Shown piece by piece: positions 1 through 7,222 of a stretch of DNA of 10,510 nt; the first letter of the stretch is position 1, and each line of letters opens with the position of its first letter. This DNA comes from Oscillospiraceae bacterium (GTDB taxonomy: Bacteria > Bacillota > Clostridia > Oscillospirales > Acutalibacteraceae), in NCBI GenBank assembly GCA_031262125.1, contig JAISII010000059.1, positions 1-10,510 on the forward strand, written 5' to 3'. The notes below the pieces were generated by a model. That model was given only the letters and a program-made list of their open reading frames with translations. It had not been told where the DNA came from and ran no database searches. The position numbers and the translations under genes were made by a program.

Positions 1-60
1 TGGGCGTTGGCAATTGCACTATCCGGCGGCTTTGCTTTTGCAAAAGCAGTTAATAATTAA
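1..60 (+). CDS. 3' end of an unidentified upstream gene (partial)
   Basis: Frame 1 is open from the window edge to a TAA at 58-60 and encodes 19 residues ending in the hydrophobic, Ala/Gly-rich stretch GGFAFAKAVNN. Codon use (GGC, GCA) resembles the downstream gene. The fragment is too short to name. In related clostridia the gene before ytfJ is often a DUF2953 protein or a segregation protein (scpB), but nothing visible confirms either. No intrinsic terminator is visible between this stop and ytfJ, so the two could be co-transcribed. Confidence 0.5.
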   Translation, partial: WALAIALSGGFAFAKAVNN

Positions 61-157
61 TTTTTTCAATGCATAATTTTTGCGGAAGATTTTATTTTAA
101 ACTTAATTTAAGCCGCAATATAAAAATAAAGAAGTTTAATAAATGAGGAGATTCAAA

Positions 158-604
158 ATGCAGGGAGATAACAGAAACTATAACGGCGACAAGTGCTGCC
201 ACCCCATTTCGGCGTTGATGGAAACCACAATGCAGAAAATTAAAGAAATGGTAGACGTTAACACAATAATCGGCGAACCGATAAACTGCCCCGACGGCAC
301 GGTGATAATCCCGATTTCTAAAATCAGTTACGGGTTTGCATCCGGCGGCTCCGATTTTCCGACCAAAAGTTCCGCTAAGGAAATGTTCGGCGGTGGCAGC
401 GGCGCAGGTGTAACCATTGCCCCAGTTGGGTTTTTAACGGTGTACCACGGCGACGTTAAGCTGATTAATATTGATAAATACGATGGCCCGACCGACAGAA
501 TTGTGGGAATGGTGCCCGAGGTTATCGACAAAGTTACGCAGATTTTTAAAAAGAACAAAAAAAAGCCCGAGGATGAGGTTGCGGGAGAAGTGGATCCGTT
601 TTAA
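158..604 (+). CDS. ytfJ: GerW/YtfJ family sporulation protein
   Basis: A 148-residue protein of the GerW (YtfJ) family, a forespore protein needed for normal spore germination in Bacillus. The family signature is clear: HPISALMETTMQKIKEMVDV near the N-terminus, then GEPI...DGTVIIPISKISYGFASGG, a Gly-rich loop (FGGGSGAG) and the VTIAPVGFL strand, with a short Lys/Glu-rich tail. An in-frame ATG lies at 143, but the ATG at 158 is preceded by GAGGAG at 145-150 with a 7-base gap, so 158 is the better start; starting at 143 would place the Shine-Dalgarno inside the coding sequence. The neighbours dacF and rluB fit the order seen in spore-forming Firmicutes. I could not define a convincing sigma-F or sigma-G promoter upstream. 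Confidence 0.9.
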   Translation: MQGDNRNYNGDKCCHPISALMETTMQKIKEMVDVNTIIGEPINCPDGTVIIPISKISYGFASGGSDFPTKSSAKEMFGGGSGAGVTIAPVGFLTVYHGDVKLINIDKYDGPTDRIVGMVPEVIDKVTQIFKKNKKKPEDEVAGEVDPF

Positions 605-616
605 ATGGCAAATGCA

Positions 617-748
617 AATTTTCTCTCCTTCCGTCAGAGCTACGCTCTGCCACCTCCCTCTAAGAGGGAGGCTTTAAGGCACAATCAAAAAAGTCTCCCT
701 CTCAGAGGGGGATGTCGGCGAAGCCGACAGGGGGAGAAAAAAGAAAAT
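617..748. repeat. MITE/REP-like imperfect inverted repeat element
   Basis: The interval between ytfJ and dacF is dominated by a large imperfect palindrome. The left arm (about 621-672) and the reverse complement of the right arm (about 693-739) follow the same plan: TCTCC, a small hairpin, then CTCCCTCT-AGAGGGAG. Each arm has its own internal hairpins: CAGAGC/GCTCTG at 635-649, CCTCCCTCT/AGAGGGAGG at 653-671 and TGTCGGC/GCCGACA at 713-729. A/T runs flank the outer ends. There is no ORF inside. From memory, elements of this form are widespread between genes in Ruminococcaceae and relatives; copy number has not been checked here. In RNA it would fold strongly and could end or stabilise the ytfJ transcript. 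Confidence 0.75.
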
Positions 749-782
749 TAGCCTCTCACAGCTAACCCCTAAAGGTATATTT

Positions 783-826
783 CACCCGGATGTCCGCATA
801 TACATTTCTAAAAAACATCCGGGGTG
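783..826 (+). promoter_or_regulatory. Hairpin sequestering the dacF ribosome-binding site
   Basis: CACCCGGATGT (783-793) pairs with ACATCCGGGGTG (815-826), an 11-bp stem with one bulged G. The 3' arm contains GGGGTG, the only good Shine-Dalgarno for dacF, 8 bases before its probable TTG start. The stem is followed by ATTTTGTTTT, so in transcription from ytfJ it could also act as an intrinsic terminator or attenuator. It may therefore couple the end of the ytfJ transcript with low translation of dacF. The structure is visible; the regulatory role is inferred. Confidence 0.55.
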
Positions 827-834
827 ATTTTGTT

Positions 835-2031
835 TTGAAAAAAATATTTACCGCAGCTTTTTTGTTGGTTGCTGTAGTTTTAAGCAGTGTTTTCGGGGCT
901 TTTGCACTTAACACAAGCTCTGCCGATACGGCAACGCAAACCAACAGCAGCAGCACAGAACAAGATGCAAAGGTAGACACAAAAAAGCTGACCGATATTT
1001 CCTCAATTTTAAATACTGTGGGGACTAATGTTTCGGTTTCGGCAGATTCGGCAGTGCTATATTGTGTTAATAACGGCACTGTAATTTTTGCAAAAAACCC
1101 CAACCGAAAAATGAAAATGGCAAGCACAACAAAGGTTATGACGGCTTTGCTGGCACTTGAAGCCGCAGCCGCCGACGATAAAATTGTAACTTTTACGCAA
1201 GAAATGGTTGCCGAGGGCAGCTCGATGTACCTTAAAGTGGGCGACAAGGTAAAACTGAGCGATTTGGCAGTGGGTATGCTGCTTTGTTCGGGCAACGACG
1301 CAGCAAATGCAGCGGCTATCGGCATAGCAGGCAGTAAAGAAAGCTTTGCCGTAATGATGAACAAGCGTGCCGAGCAAATTGGGATGAAAAACACCAATTT
1401 TGTTACCCCCAGCGGTTTGGACGACGAGCAGCACTACAGCACGGCATACGATATGGCACTGCTGTTTGCATATGCAATGGAGAACGAAACCTTTACCGAA
1501 ATTAGCATTAAAAAAACAGCACGGGTCGAGTTTGCAAGCCCGCAAGGCAAGGCGAATACATATTCTAACCATAACAAGCTGCTTAGCCGGTACGAAAATT
1601 GCATAGGCGGCAAAACCGGCTTTACAAAGGCGGCGGGGCGATGCTTGGTTTCGGCTGCCGAGAAAAACAACTTACGCTATGTTGCCGTTACGCTAAAAGC
1701 GTCGGACGATTGGAACGACCATGCAGCAATGTTCGATTTTGGGTTTGACAGCTTGGCGGTAATACGCTGCAGCGACACACAAACCGAGTTTGCCACGAAT
1801 GTAGTTGGCGGCACTGCAGACACAACCGCACTTGTTTCTCCCAATAGCATAGATTTTGTTGTAACAAAAGACAAAGCCGCCGATATTGAGCGTACGGTGT
1901 ATATACCGAAGTTTATTTATGCCCCCGTAAGGCAGGATGTTCAGGTAGGGCGTGTTGTTTATAAGCTGGGCGGCAAGTTTTTGGCACAAAGCAAAATTTT
2001 AAGTGCCGAAGAAATTGAGTATAAAGAATAG
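835..2031 (+). CDS. dacF: D-alanyl-D-alanine carboxypeptidase (DacF-like, PBP5 family, peptidase S11)
   Basis: A secreted low-molecular-weight penicillin-binding protein that trims the terminal D-Ala from peptidoglycan pentapeptides. From the TTG start it is 398 residues: a signal peptide (KK followed by a hydrophobic stretch to about residue 25, AFA-type cleavage region), a Ser/Thr-rich linker, the S11 catalytic domain and a C-terminal PBP5-type beta domain. The three active-site motifs are intact: SxxK in ASTTKVMTAL (S97, K100), SGN at 152-154 and KTG at 260-262. An upstream in-frame ATG at 790 would add 15 residues before the signal peptide and has no Shine-Dalgarno, whereas the TTG at 835 follows GGGGTGAT at good spacing. 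Next to ytfJ and rluB, a sporulation role like that of Bacillus DacF is likely; it could instead be a vegetative DacA-type enzyme. Confidence in function is high, in the exact start moderate. Confidence 0.9.
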   Translation: MKKIFTAAFLLVAVVLSSVFGAFALNTSSADTATQTNSSSTEQDAKVDTKKLTDISSILNTVGTNVSVSADSAVLYCVNNGTVIFAKNPNRKMKMASTTKVMTALLALEAAAADDKIVTFTQEMVAEGSSMYLKVGDKVKLSDLAVGMLLCSGNDAANAAAIGIAGSKESFAVMMNKRAEQIGMKNTNFVTPSGLDDEQHYSTAYDMALLFAYAMENETFTEISIKKTARVEFASPQGKANTYSNHNKLLSRYENCIGGKTGFTKAAGRCLVSAAEKNNLRYVAVTLKASDDWNDHAAMFDFGFDSLAVIRCSDTQTEFATNVVGGTADTTALVSPNSIDFVVTKDKAADIERTVYIPKFIYAPVRQDVQVGRVVYKLGGKFLAQSKILSAEEIEYKE

Positions 2032-2083
2032 CTATTAAAATTACCGTTTGGTATTAAATTAACTAAAAAACAGGAAGTAAAAA

Positions 2084-2842
2084 GTGAAAACTAAAGAAAT
2101 CAGAATCCAAAAAATAATTGCCGACTGCGGTTTGGCATCACGCCGCAAAGCCGAGCAAATGATTATTGAAAAAAAGGTAAAAATCAACGGGCGTATTGCG
2201 GTTTTGGGCGACAAAGCCGACCCGTATAACGATAAAATTTTTGTAAGCGGCAAACGGGTAACAGCCAACGCAAAACCGTCGGCAGTTTACATAATGCTTA
2301 ACAAGCCAAGGGGCTATATTACTACTATGAGCGACGAAAAAGGTCGCCGCTGTGTTGCCGAGCTTGTAAAGGATGCGGGTGCAAGGGTGTTCCCCGTCGG
2401 AAGGTTGGACAAGGATTCCGAGGGGCTGCTGCTTTTAACAAACGACGGCGAATTTGCAAACGCCGTTAGCCATCCGGGGCATCAGCAATATAAGGTTTAC
2501 CGTGTAACGGTACGCAAGCCGGGCAAAGGTGGGCAGCTACTGCCCTTTGAGCGGGGAGAACTGGAAAATATGGCAGAAGCCTTTGCAACGGGTATGGATT
2601 TGGGCGAGTATAAAACACAGCCCGCCGAGCTTAGGGTTATTACCCGTGAGGAAACCCGTGCCGTGCTGGAGGTTTTGCTGAGAGAGGGCAAAAACAGGCA
2701 AATCCGCAATATGTGCGAAAGCTTGGGGCTGGAGGTCGCACGGCTTAAACGCACCGCCGTTGGCACTGTAAAGCTGGGTATGCTTAAAAGCGGCAAATGG
2801 CGTAGGCTTACACCGGAAGAGGTGCATAAGCTGGAAGGGTGA
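2084..2842 (+). CDS. rluB: Pseudouridine synthase, RluB/RsuA family (23S rRNA)
   Basis: A 252-residue enzyme that isomerises a uridine in rRNA to pseudouridine. An N-terminal S4 RNA-binding domain (IRIQKIIADCGLASRRKAEQ, to about residue 60) is followed by the RsuA-family catalytic domain with LNKPRGYITT and the catalytic-Asp motif GRLDKDSEGLLLLTNDG (Asp109). GKNRQIRNM near residues 205-213 is the usual downstream family signature. The start is GTG, preceded by AGGAAG at 2072-2077. Position after dacF and length match RluB of Firmicutes, which acts at a helix 93-region uridine of 23S rRNA; the exact target is inferred from family. The gap to dacF is 52 bp with no clear terminator, so the pair is probably co-transcribed. 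Confidence 0.92.
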   Translation: MKTKEIRIQKIIADCGLASRRKAEQMIIEKKVKINGRIAVLGDKADPYNDKIFVSGKRVTANAKPSAVYIMLNKPRGYITTMSDEKGRRCVAELVKDAGARVFPVGRLDKDSEGLLLLTNDGEFANAVSHPGHQQYKVYRVTVRKPGKGGQLLPFERGELENMAEAFATGMDLGEYKTQPAELRVITREETRAVLEVLLREGKNRQIRNMCESLGLEVARLKRTAVGTVKLGMLKSGKWRRLTPEEVHKLEG

Positions 2843-2849
2843 AATTGTA

Positions 2850-2968
2850 GAAACCACCCCGTCTGCTCTGCTCAATCTAAAAATATTTTATTTTTTTAGA
2901 TTTTTAATAAAAAATAATATTATTTTTTTCTTTGGGAGCAGCCACCCCTCCCCGGAGGGGAATTTTAG
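2850..2968. repeat. Degenerate palindromic intergenic repeat with A+T-rich core
   Basis: After rluB, a C-rich motif (ACCACCCCGTCTGCTCTGCTC, 2853-2873, listed in part: CCACCCCGTCTGCTC-like) and its partner GAGCAGCCACCCCTCC (2936-2951) flank an A+T-rich core. CTGCTC (2868-2873) can pair with GAGCAG (2936-2941). Inside, AATCTAAAAA (2874-2883) pairs with TTTTTAGATT (2893-2902). The right flank contains the hairpin CCCCTCC-GGAGGGG (2945-2960). It resembles intergenic repeat families of gut clostridia, possibly with an insertion in its centre. The inner T-rich hairpin may terminate rluB transcription. Confidence 0.45.
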
Positions 2969-2991
2969 CACAACCAATAGACTAATAGAAC

Positions 2992-3034
2992 AACCCGCCT
3001 TATTTTAAGTAAGGCGGGTTGGTTTGTGTGTTTT
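2992..3034. terminator. Intrinsic terminator between rluB and the convergent R-M genes
   Basis: AACCCGCCTTA (2992-3002) and TAAGGCGGGTT (3010-3020) form a perfect 11-bp stem with a 7-base loop. It is followed by GGTTTGTGTGTTTT. The T-rich tail best fits plus-strand (rluB) transcription. Because the restriction gene converges from the right, the stem may also work in the other direction, though the minus-strand tail is less T-rich. Confidence 0.75.
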
Positions 3035-3052
3035 CTAATTCTAAATTAATTA

Positions 3053-3551
3053 TTAATAATCTTCGACCCATGCATCTAACCATTTTGTATAAACTTCTCT
3101 ATAATCAATGTCGCCTTGAATAAAATTTATATCAATAGAACGTGTATCAGGCGATTTTTCTATTAGAGAAAGTGCTTCGGCAGAAATTACTACACCTCGG
3201 GAATTTGTTCCTTCTTTTGGAAGGGTTATGTATCTATCGCTGCCTATTTGTTGCAAAACTTGTTGTTGCGTTTCTTTTGAAAATAATAATAAGCTGCCTG
3301 TTTTGTTCCAGCAAATTTTTGCAACCAGCATATCGCACCATGGTTTGTAAGTTTCTTTAAATTCGATAGCTTTATCACGGTCGACTGTCCAAATCAATTT
3401 TATGGGAGTCCACTTACCATTATTTTTTACAGTTACAGTTTTAATAGATAGTGGTGTGTTTTTTACATAAACATCAACTTCTGATGAAGTGATAGGAATA
3501 TATAATAAGCTTATCATCGAATATTTCGTTAAAAACGCTTTTATTATGCAT
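3053..3551 (-). pseudogene. Truncated, frame-interrupted type II restriction endonuclease (ThaI-like family)
   Basis: The main open part (3517-3053, 154 codons) reads EVDV, SIKTVT, IKLIWTVDRDKA, YITLPKEGTNSRGVVIS and a DYREVYTKWLDAW tail. I recognise this as the C-terminal two thirds of ThaI-family type II endonucleases (recollection, not a search). Asp15 of EVDV and Lys26 of SIK are candidate PD-(D/E)xK residues. Its ATG at 3517 has no Shine-Dalgarno. A better start, ATG at 3551-3549, overlaps the end of the methyltransferase gene behind GGAG/GAAG. It encodes MHNKSVFNEIFDDKL, which looks like the family's N-terminus, but that frame stops at 3476-3474 after 25 codons and is in a different frame from the rest. 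The conserved family segment expected between these two parts is missing. Most likely an internal deletion around 3495-3512 removed several dozen codons and shifted the frame. The alternative is a short functional protein from 3517. Confidence 0.6.
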
Positions 3552-4572
3552 ACTTCTTTATCTCCAAAGTTTCGATTTTATTTAGTGTATCGGCTAACAT
3601 TTGTGCAAGATGCCAAGCAAAAACGGGAGCAACGGCATTTCCAACCTGTCGATAAGCATCTGTAGTTGAACTAACAAAAACAAAATCATCGGGAAAAGAT
3701 TGTATTCTTGCTGCTTCCCGAGCCGAAAGCCGTCTGGGCAATGAATAATGAAATTCTATGTTTCCATGATGCTCTGCCCTCATTGTAGGGGCAGGTTTAT
3801 CTGCCTTTGTTTTTGTGTTCCCTTGCGTCCCGGGGAACAGCTTTGCTTTTGAATACCCTGAATTGGGCAACGAATTATGCTTTTTTTCGTCTTCTAAATC
3901 ACCGATTGCTTCTTTTATTGTACACCAAGGTTTTAAATGAGTTTTCATATCGTTGTCCGAATGTGTAGGCTGCAACCACTTGAAGTCAGCATACAAATCT
4001 TCTCTAATTCCAACAATTATAACTCTTTCTCTGCACTGCGGCACACCAAAATCTGCCGAATTAAATAGTCTGTAATCCACATTGTAACCAAGCTCTGAAA
4101 AATCTTTTACAATGGTATCTATGGCTAATCCGTTTTCCCAAGACATCAGACCTTTTACATTCTCTGCAAGAAAAATTTTCGGTTTGACAATTTCTATAAC
4201 TTTCGCCATACTCTTATATAGCTTTCCTCTTTTTACAGACAAACCTTGTCGTTTTCCGGCTAAACTAAAATCTTGACAAGGGAATCCACCAATTACAACA
4301 TCAGCCTTAGGCAGTTCTATTTTTTTTTCAAAAACACTCAGTTGCTCCACATCGCCATCTTCTATGCCGAGTAGCTCCGCAATATCCCCGCAAACAACTT
4401 GTGTTTCCGGAAAATTCAGTTTTTGCGTTTCGGTAGCTTTTTTATTTATATCATTCGCCCAGATAATATTGAACGGATTTTTTTTATATTTCTTTCCAAG
4501 ATATGTGAATCCACCTTTGAATCCTAAATCAAGTCCCCCACATCCCGAAAATAAGGATATTACATCATACAT
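3544..4572 (-). CDS. DNA (cytosine-5)-methyltransferase
   Basis: A 342-residue C5-cytosine DNA methyltransferase that transfers a methyl group from S-adenosylmethionine to a cytosine in a short recognition site. All the main motifs are present in order: I (SLFSGCGGLDLGF), IV (GGFPCQDFS, catalytic Cys99), VI (ENV 137-139), VIII (QCRER, Q179/R181/R183), then the target-recognition region, IX (RLSAREAARIQSFPDDF) and X (RQVGNAVAP). The first in-frame ATG is at 4593, but ATG 4572 has AAAGGAG at 4579-4585 six bases upstream and starts right before motif I, so I chose it. The gene overlaps the probable start of the restriction gene. Composition is visibly more A+T-rich than the flanking genes, suggesting horizontal acquisition. 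It looks intact, so methylation may persist although the nuclease seems broken. Confidence 0.93.
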   Translation of the reverse strand: MYDVISLFSGCGGLDLGFKGGFTYLGKKYKKNPFNIIWANDINKKATETQKLNFPETQVVCGDIAELLGIEDGDVEQLSVFEKKIELPKADVVIGGFPCQDFSLAGKRQGLSVKRGKLYKSMAKVIEIVKPKIFLAENVKGLMSWENGLAIDTIVKDFSELGYNVDYRLFNSADFGVPQCRERVIIVGIREDLYADFKWLQPTHSDNDMKTHLKPWCTIKEAIGDLEDEKKHNSLPNSGYSKAKLFPGTQGNTKTKADKPAPTMRAEHHGNIEFHYSLPRRLSAREAARIQSFPDDFVFVSSTTDAYRQVGNAVAPVFAWHLAQMLADTLNKIETLEIKKYA

Positions 4573-4639
4573 ATTATGCTCCTTTATTAACACTGCAAAT
4601 ACAATCTTAGCAATCTAAAAAGTAAAATAAGTCAATACT

Positions 4640-4668
4640 AATATACAATATTTTAACCCTAATTTCAA
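4640..4668 (-). promoter_or_regulatory. Predicted promoter of the methyltransferase gene
   Basis: On the minus strand TTGAAA (4668-4663), 17 bases, then TATATT (4645-4640) make a sigma-A-type promoter. It would give a leader of roughly 60 bases before the Shine-Dalgarno and ATG at 4572. It is divergent from the feo promoter. Confidence 0.5.
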
Positions 4669-4707
4669 GTGCTGTTATGCAACAAATAAAAAAATTCAAA
4701 AAACCTC

Positions 4708-4736
4708 TTGACAAAACGGTTAGCATATGCTAACCT
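4708..4736 (+). promoter_or_regulatory. Predicted feoAB promoter
   Basis: TTGACA (4708-4713), a 17-base spacer and TGC-TAACCT (4731-4736, extended -10 of the TGnTAnnnT form) precede feoA. The predicted start is near 4743, leaving a leader of about 114 bases. The leader contains a T/A hairpin, TTTTTGG/CCAAAAA (4809-4829), upstream of the AAGAGG ribosome-binding site. A palindromic operator covers the spacer and -10. Confidence 0.7.
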
Positions 4737-4763
4737 ATATAGCGTGGGTTAGCTGCTGCTAAC
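4718..4763 (+). promoter_or_regulatory. Two DtxR/IdeR-like operator palindromes at the feo promoter
   Basis: Operator 1 is the perfect 18-bp palindrome GGTTAGCATATGCTAACC (4718-4735). Operator 2, GTTAGCTGCTGCTAAC (4748-4763), keeps the same GTTAGC-N4-GCTAAC arms. Centres are 29 bp apart. The TTAG...CTAA arms resemble metal-dependent DtxR/IdeR/MntR operators, and the position over the -10 and just after the start fits repression by an iron-loaded regulator. The regulator gene is not in the window. Confidence 0.7.
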
Positions 4764-4856
4764 TACTAAAACTTGTACTTAATACATATTATAATAAAAA
4801 AGCAGTAGTTTTTGGCAGGCAACCAAAAAATTCATTAAAACAAACAAGAGGTTAAA

Positions 4857-5111
4857 ATGAACACAGCACATACACTTAAAGAACTAAAACCCGGTATGAC
4901 GGGCATTGTGGCGGCAGTGGGCGGCAAAGGTGCACTGCGTCGCCGTATTATGGATATGGGCATTACCAAAAACACGCAAATAACTGTAGAGAAACTTGCC
5001 CCGCTGGGCGACCCTATGGAAATTTCGGTTAGGGGCTATAGGCTGACGTTACGTAAAGCCGATGCCAAATTGATATTGTTAAAAAGCGGTGTGGGAGGTG
5101 TCTTGAAATGA
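4857..5111 (+). CDS. feoA: FeoA family ferrous iron transport protein
   Basis: An 84-residue cytosolic SH3-like protein that accompanies FeoB in ferrous iron uptake. Family features are TLKELKPGMTGIVAAVGGKG, the RRRIMDMGI motif and TVEKLAPLGDPMEISVRGYRLTLRKADA. A good Shine-Dalgarno (AAGAGG) ends 5 bases before the ATG. Its TGA overlaps the feoB ATG (ATGA), indicating translational coupling. It is the first gene of an operon under the palindrome-bearing promoter. Confidence 0.95.
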   Translation: MNTAHTLKELKPGMTGIVAAVGGKGALRRRIMDMGITKNTQITVEKLAPLGDPMEISVRGYRLTLRKADAKLILLKSGVGGVLK

Positions 5112-7222
5112 TAAAAATAGCTTTGGCCGGCAACCCCAACAGCGGCAAAACCAGTATGTTTAACGCACTTACCGGCTCTAACCAATACATCGGCAACTGG
5201 CCCGGAGTTACGGTCGAGAAAAAAGAGGGCAAGCTTAAAATTGACCCATCGGTGCGTTTGGTGGATTTACCGGGGATATACTCGCTTTCGCCCTACACTG
5301 CCGAAGAGGTTGTGGCACGTAACTTTTTAGTAAACGAAAAGCCCGATTGCATAATAAACATACTCGACGGCACAAATTTGGAGCGTAACCTTTACCTTAC
5401 AACACAGCTGTTGGAGCTGAATATCCCTATGGTTGTGGCGGTTAATATGATGGACGTCGTAGAGAAAAAGGGCGACACCATAAATCTGCAAATTTTGGCA
5501 AGCAGGTTAAAATGCCCCGTGTTTGCGGTGTCGGCTTTGCAAAAGAAGGGCTTAAAAGAAGCCGCAAAAAAAGCAATTGAACTTGTACGGTTTAAAAAAC
5601 AGCCCGCAGGGTTTGAGTGCTTTGAGCAAAAACTGACGAAATATCTTTTAAAAATAGAGGCTATGCTGCCAAAAGAAACCGACTACAGCAAGCGGCGGTT
5701 TGCGGCGGTTAAGCTGTTTGAACGTGATGAAAAAATAGGCGATATTATAGCAAATCCGCCCGATGTCAGCAGTATAATTACAGCTGCCGAAGCTGAATTT
5801 GGCGAGGACGCCGAAAGCATTGTTACCAATGCCCGCTATGAGCTTATTACCGAGCTTACTGCAAAAATCCTCACTAAAAACGCAGTGCAAAAAAAGAGCA
5901 TTTCCGACAAAATCGACAGTGTGCTTACAAACCGCTTTTTGGCTTTGCCGATTTTTGCGTTGATTATCTTTTTGGTTTATTACATTTCGGTTTCTACTTT
6001 AGGCACAATTATGACCGATTGGATGAACGACAGCGTTTTTGGCGAAGGTTTTGACTTTTTCGGTGTGTTCGTGCCAAGCATACCCGATGCTGCAGCAGGG
6101 TTTTTGCAAAGCATTAACACCGCTGCATGGCTTAACAGCTTGATTATTGACGGTATGATTGCAGGCGTTGGTGCGGTTTTGGGCTTTGTGCCGCAAATGT
6201 TTTTGCTGTTTTTAATTTTGGCGTTTTTAGAATATTGTGGCTATATGTCTCGCATTGCTTTTGTGCTGGACGGTATTTTCCGTCGGTTCGGGCTTTCGGG
6301 CAAATCGTTTATTCCAATGCTGTTGGGTACGGGGTGCAGTGTGCCGGGCATTATGGCAGCACGCACTATCGAGAGTGAATCGGACAAAAAAATCACCATA
6401 ATAACCACAAGCTTTATTCCATGCAGTGCAAAGCAGCCCGTTATCGCACTTATTGCTTCGGTGCTTTTTGGCGGAGCATGGTGGGTTGCGCCTGCCAGCT
6501 ATTTTATAGGTGCTGCGGCAGTTGTGCTTTCGGGTGCGGTGTTAAAAAAGCTTAATATGTTCAAAAAAGAGTATTCTCCCTTTGTAATGGAACTGCCCGC
6601 ATACCATCTGCCTAAGGTAAGCAACATCCTCCGCAGTGCGTGGGACAGAGCATGGTCTTTTATTAAAAAAGCGGGTACTATAATTTTAATTTCCAGCATT
6701 GTGGTGTGGTTTTTGTGTGGGTTTGGCATAAACGGCAGCGGTTTGTACTACACGCAAAACCTTGATGAGAGCATACTTGCCGCCATTGGCAACGGGCTTG
6801 CTTGGGTGTTTGTGCCTTTAGGCTTCGGCGACTGGCGAAGCACTGTTGCAACACTTTTAGGCGTTGTAGCAAAAGAGAACGTGGTAAGCACCTTCAGCAT
6901 TTTAAGCACAAACGGAGAAGAAGGTGCGGTTGCCGAGCTTTTCAACTCGCTTTCGGGCTTTTCGTTTTTGCTGTTTAACCTGCTTTGCTTCCCCTGTGTT
7001 GCGGCAATTGCCACCATTTTTAAAGAGATGCACAATTTAAAATGGTCGCTTTTCGCACTTTTTTACCAAACAGGCTTGGCATATGCCGTTGCAATGTGCG
7101 TTTTTCAAATCGGTCTGCTTGCTCAGGGCGTTTTCAGCGGGTTTACCGTGGCGGCGTTTGTGCTTATTTTAGCAGCGTTGTATTTTTTGGTTATAAAAAA
7201 AGATAAACGCCTCGGCACATAA
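5108..7222 (+). CDS. feoB: Ferrous iron transporter FeoB
   Basis: A 704-residue inner-membrane Fe(II) transporter with an N-terminal G-protein domain. G1 is GNPNSGKT (8-15), G2 Thr35 in PGVTVEKKEG, G3 DLPG (53-56), G4 NMMD (113-116) and G5 SALQKKG (142-148). A helical insertion domain follows to about residue 270. The membrane part begins near 277 and has the two Gate regions: GTGCSVPGIMAAR (407-419), the IPCSAKQP stretch (437-444), and the second Gate with FPC (Cys630). Length is typical of full-length FeoB. GGAGGTG lies about 10 bases upstream inside feoA. No feoC is present; a Cys-rich small membrane protein follows instead, as in many Firmicutes. Confidence 0.97.
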   Translation: MIKIALAGNPNSGKTSMFNALTGSNQYIGNWPGVTVEKKEGKLKIDPSVRLVDLPGIYSLSPYTAEEVVARNFLVNEKPDCIINILDGTNLERNLYLTTQLLELNIPMVVAVNMMDVVEKKGDTINLQILASRLKCPVFAVSALQKKGLKEAAKKAIELVRFKKQPAGFECFEQKLTKYLLKIEAMLPKETDYSKRRFAAVKLFERDEKIGDIIANPPDVSSIITAAEAEFGEDAESIVTNARYELITELTAKILTKNAVQKKSISDKIDSVLTNRFLALPIFALIIFLVYYISVSTLGTIMTDWMNDSVFGEGFDFFGVFVPSIPDAAAGFLQSINTAAWLNSLIIDGMIAGVGAVLGFVPQMFLLFLILAFLEYCGYMSRIAFVLDGIFRRFGLSGKSFIPMLLGTGCSVPGIMAARTIESESDKKITIITTSFIPCSAKQPVIALIASVLFGGAWWVAPASYFIGAAAVVLSGAVLKKLNMFKKEYSPFVMELPAYHLPKVSNILRSAWDRAWSFIKKAGTIILISSIVVWFLCGFGINGSGLYYTQNLDESILAAIGNGLAWVFVPLGFGDWRSTVATLLGVVAKENVVSTFSILSTNGEEGAVAELFNSLSGFSFLLFNLLCFPCVAAIATIFKEMHNLKWSLFALFYQTGLAYAVAMCVFQIGLLAQGVFSGFTVAAFVLILAALYFLVIKKDKRLGT

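Noticed and set aside
471..677. 68-codon plus-strand frame overlapping ytfJ and the repeat
   Set aside because: It lies in another frame of ytfJ, runs into the palindromic repeat and has no ribosome-binding site.
617..748. Repeated hairpins that might suggest a CRISPR array
   Set aside because: There are only two inverted arms, no regularly spaced direct repeats and no unique spacers.
762..1397. Long minus-strand open frame (211 codons) opposite dacF
   Set aside because: It is the antisense shadow of a gene with intact SxxK, SGN and KTG motifs, has no ribosome-binding site and reads like no protein family.
4364..4618. 84-codon plus-strand frame over the start of the methyltransferase gene
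   Set aside because: It is antisense to motif I and the start region of an intact methyltransferase and has no support of its own.
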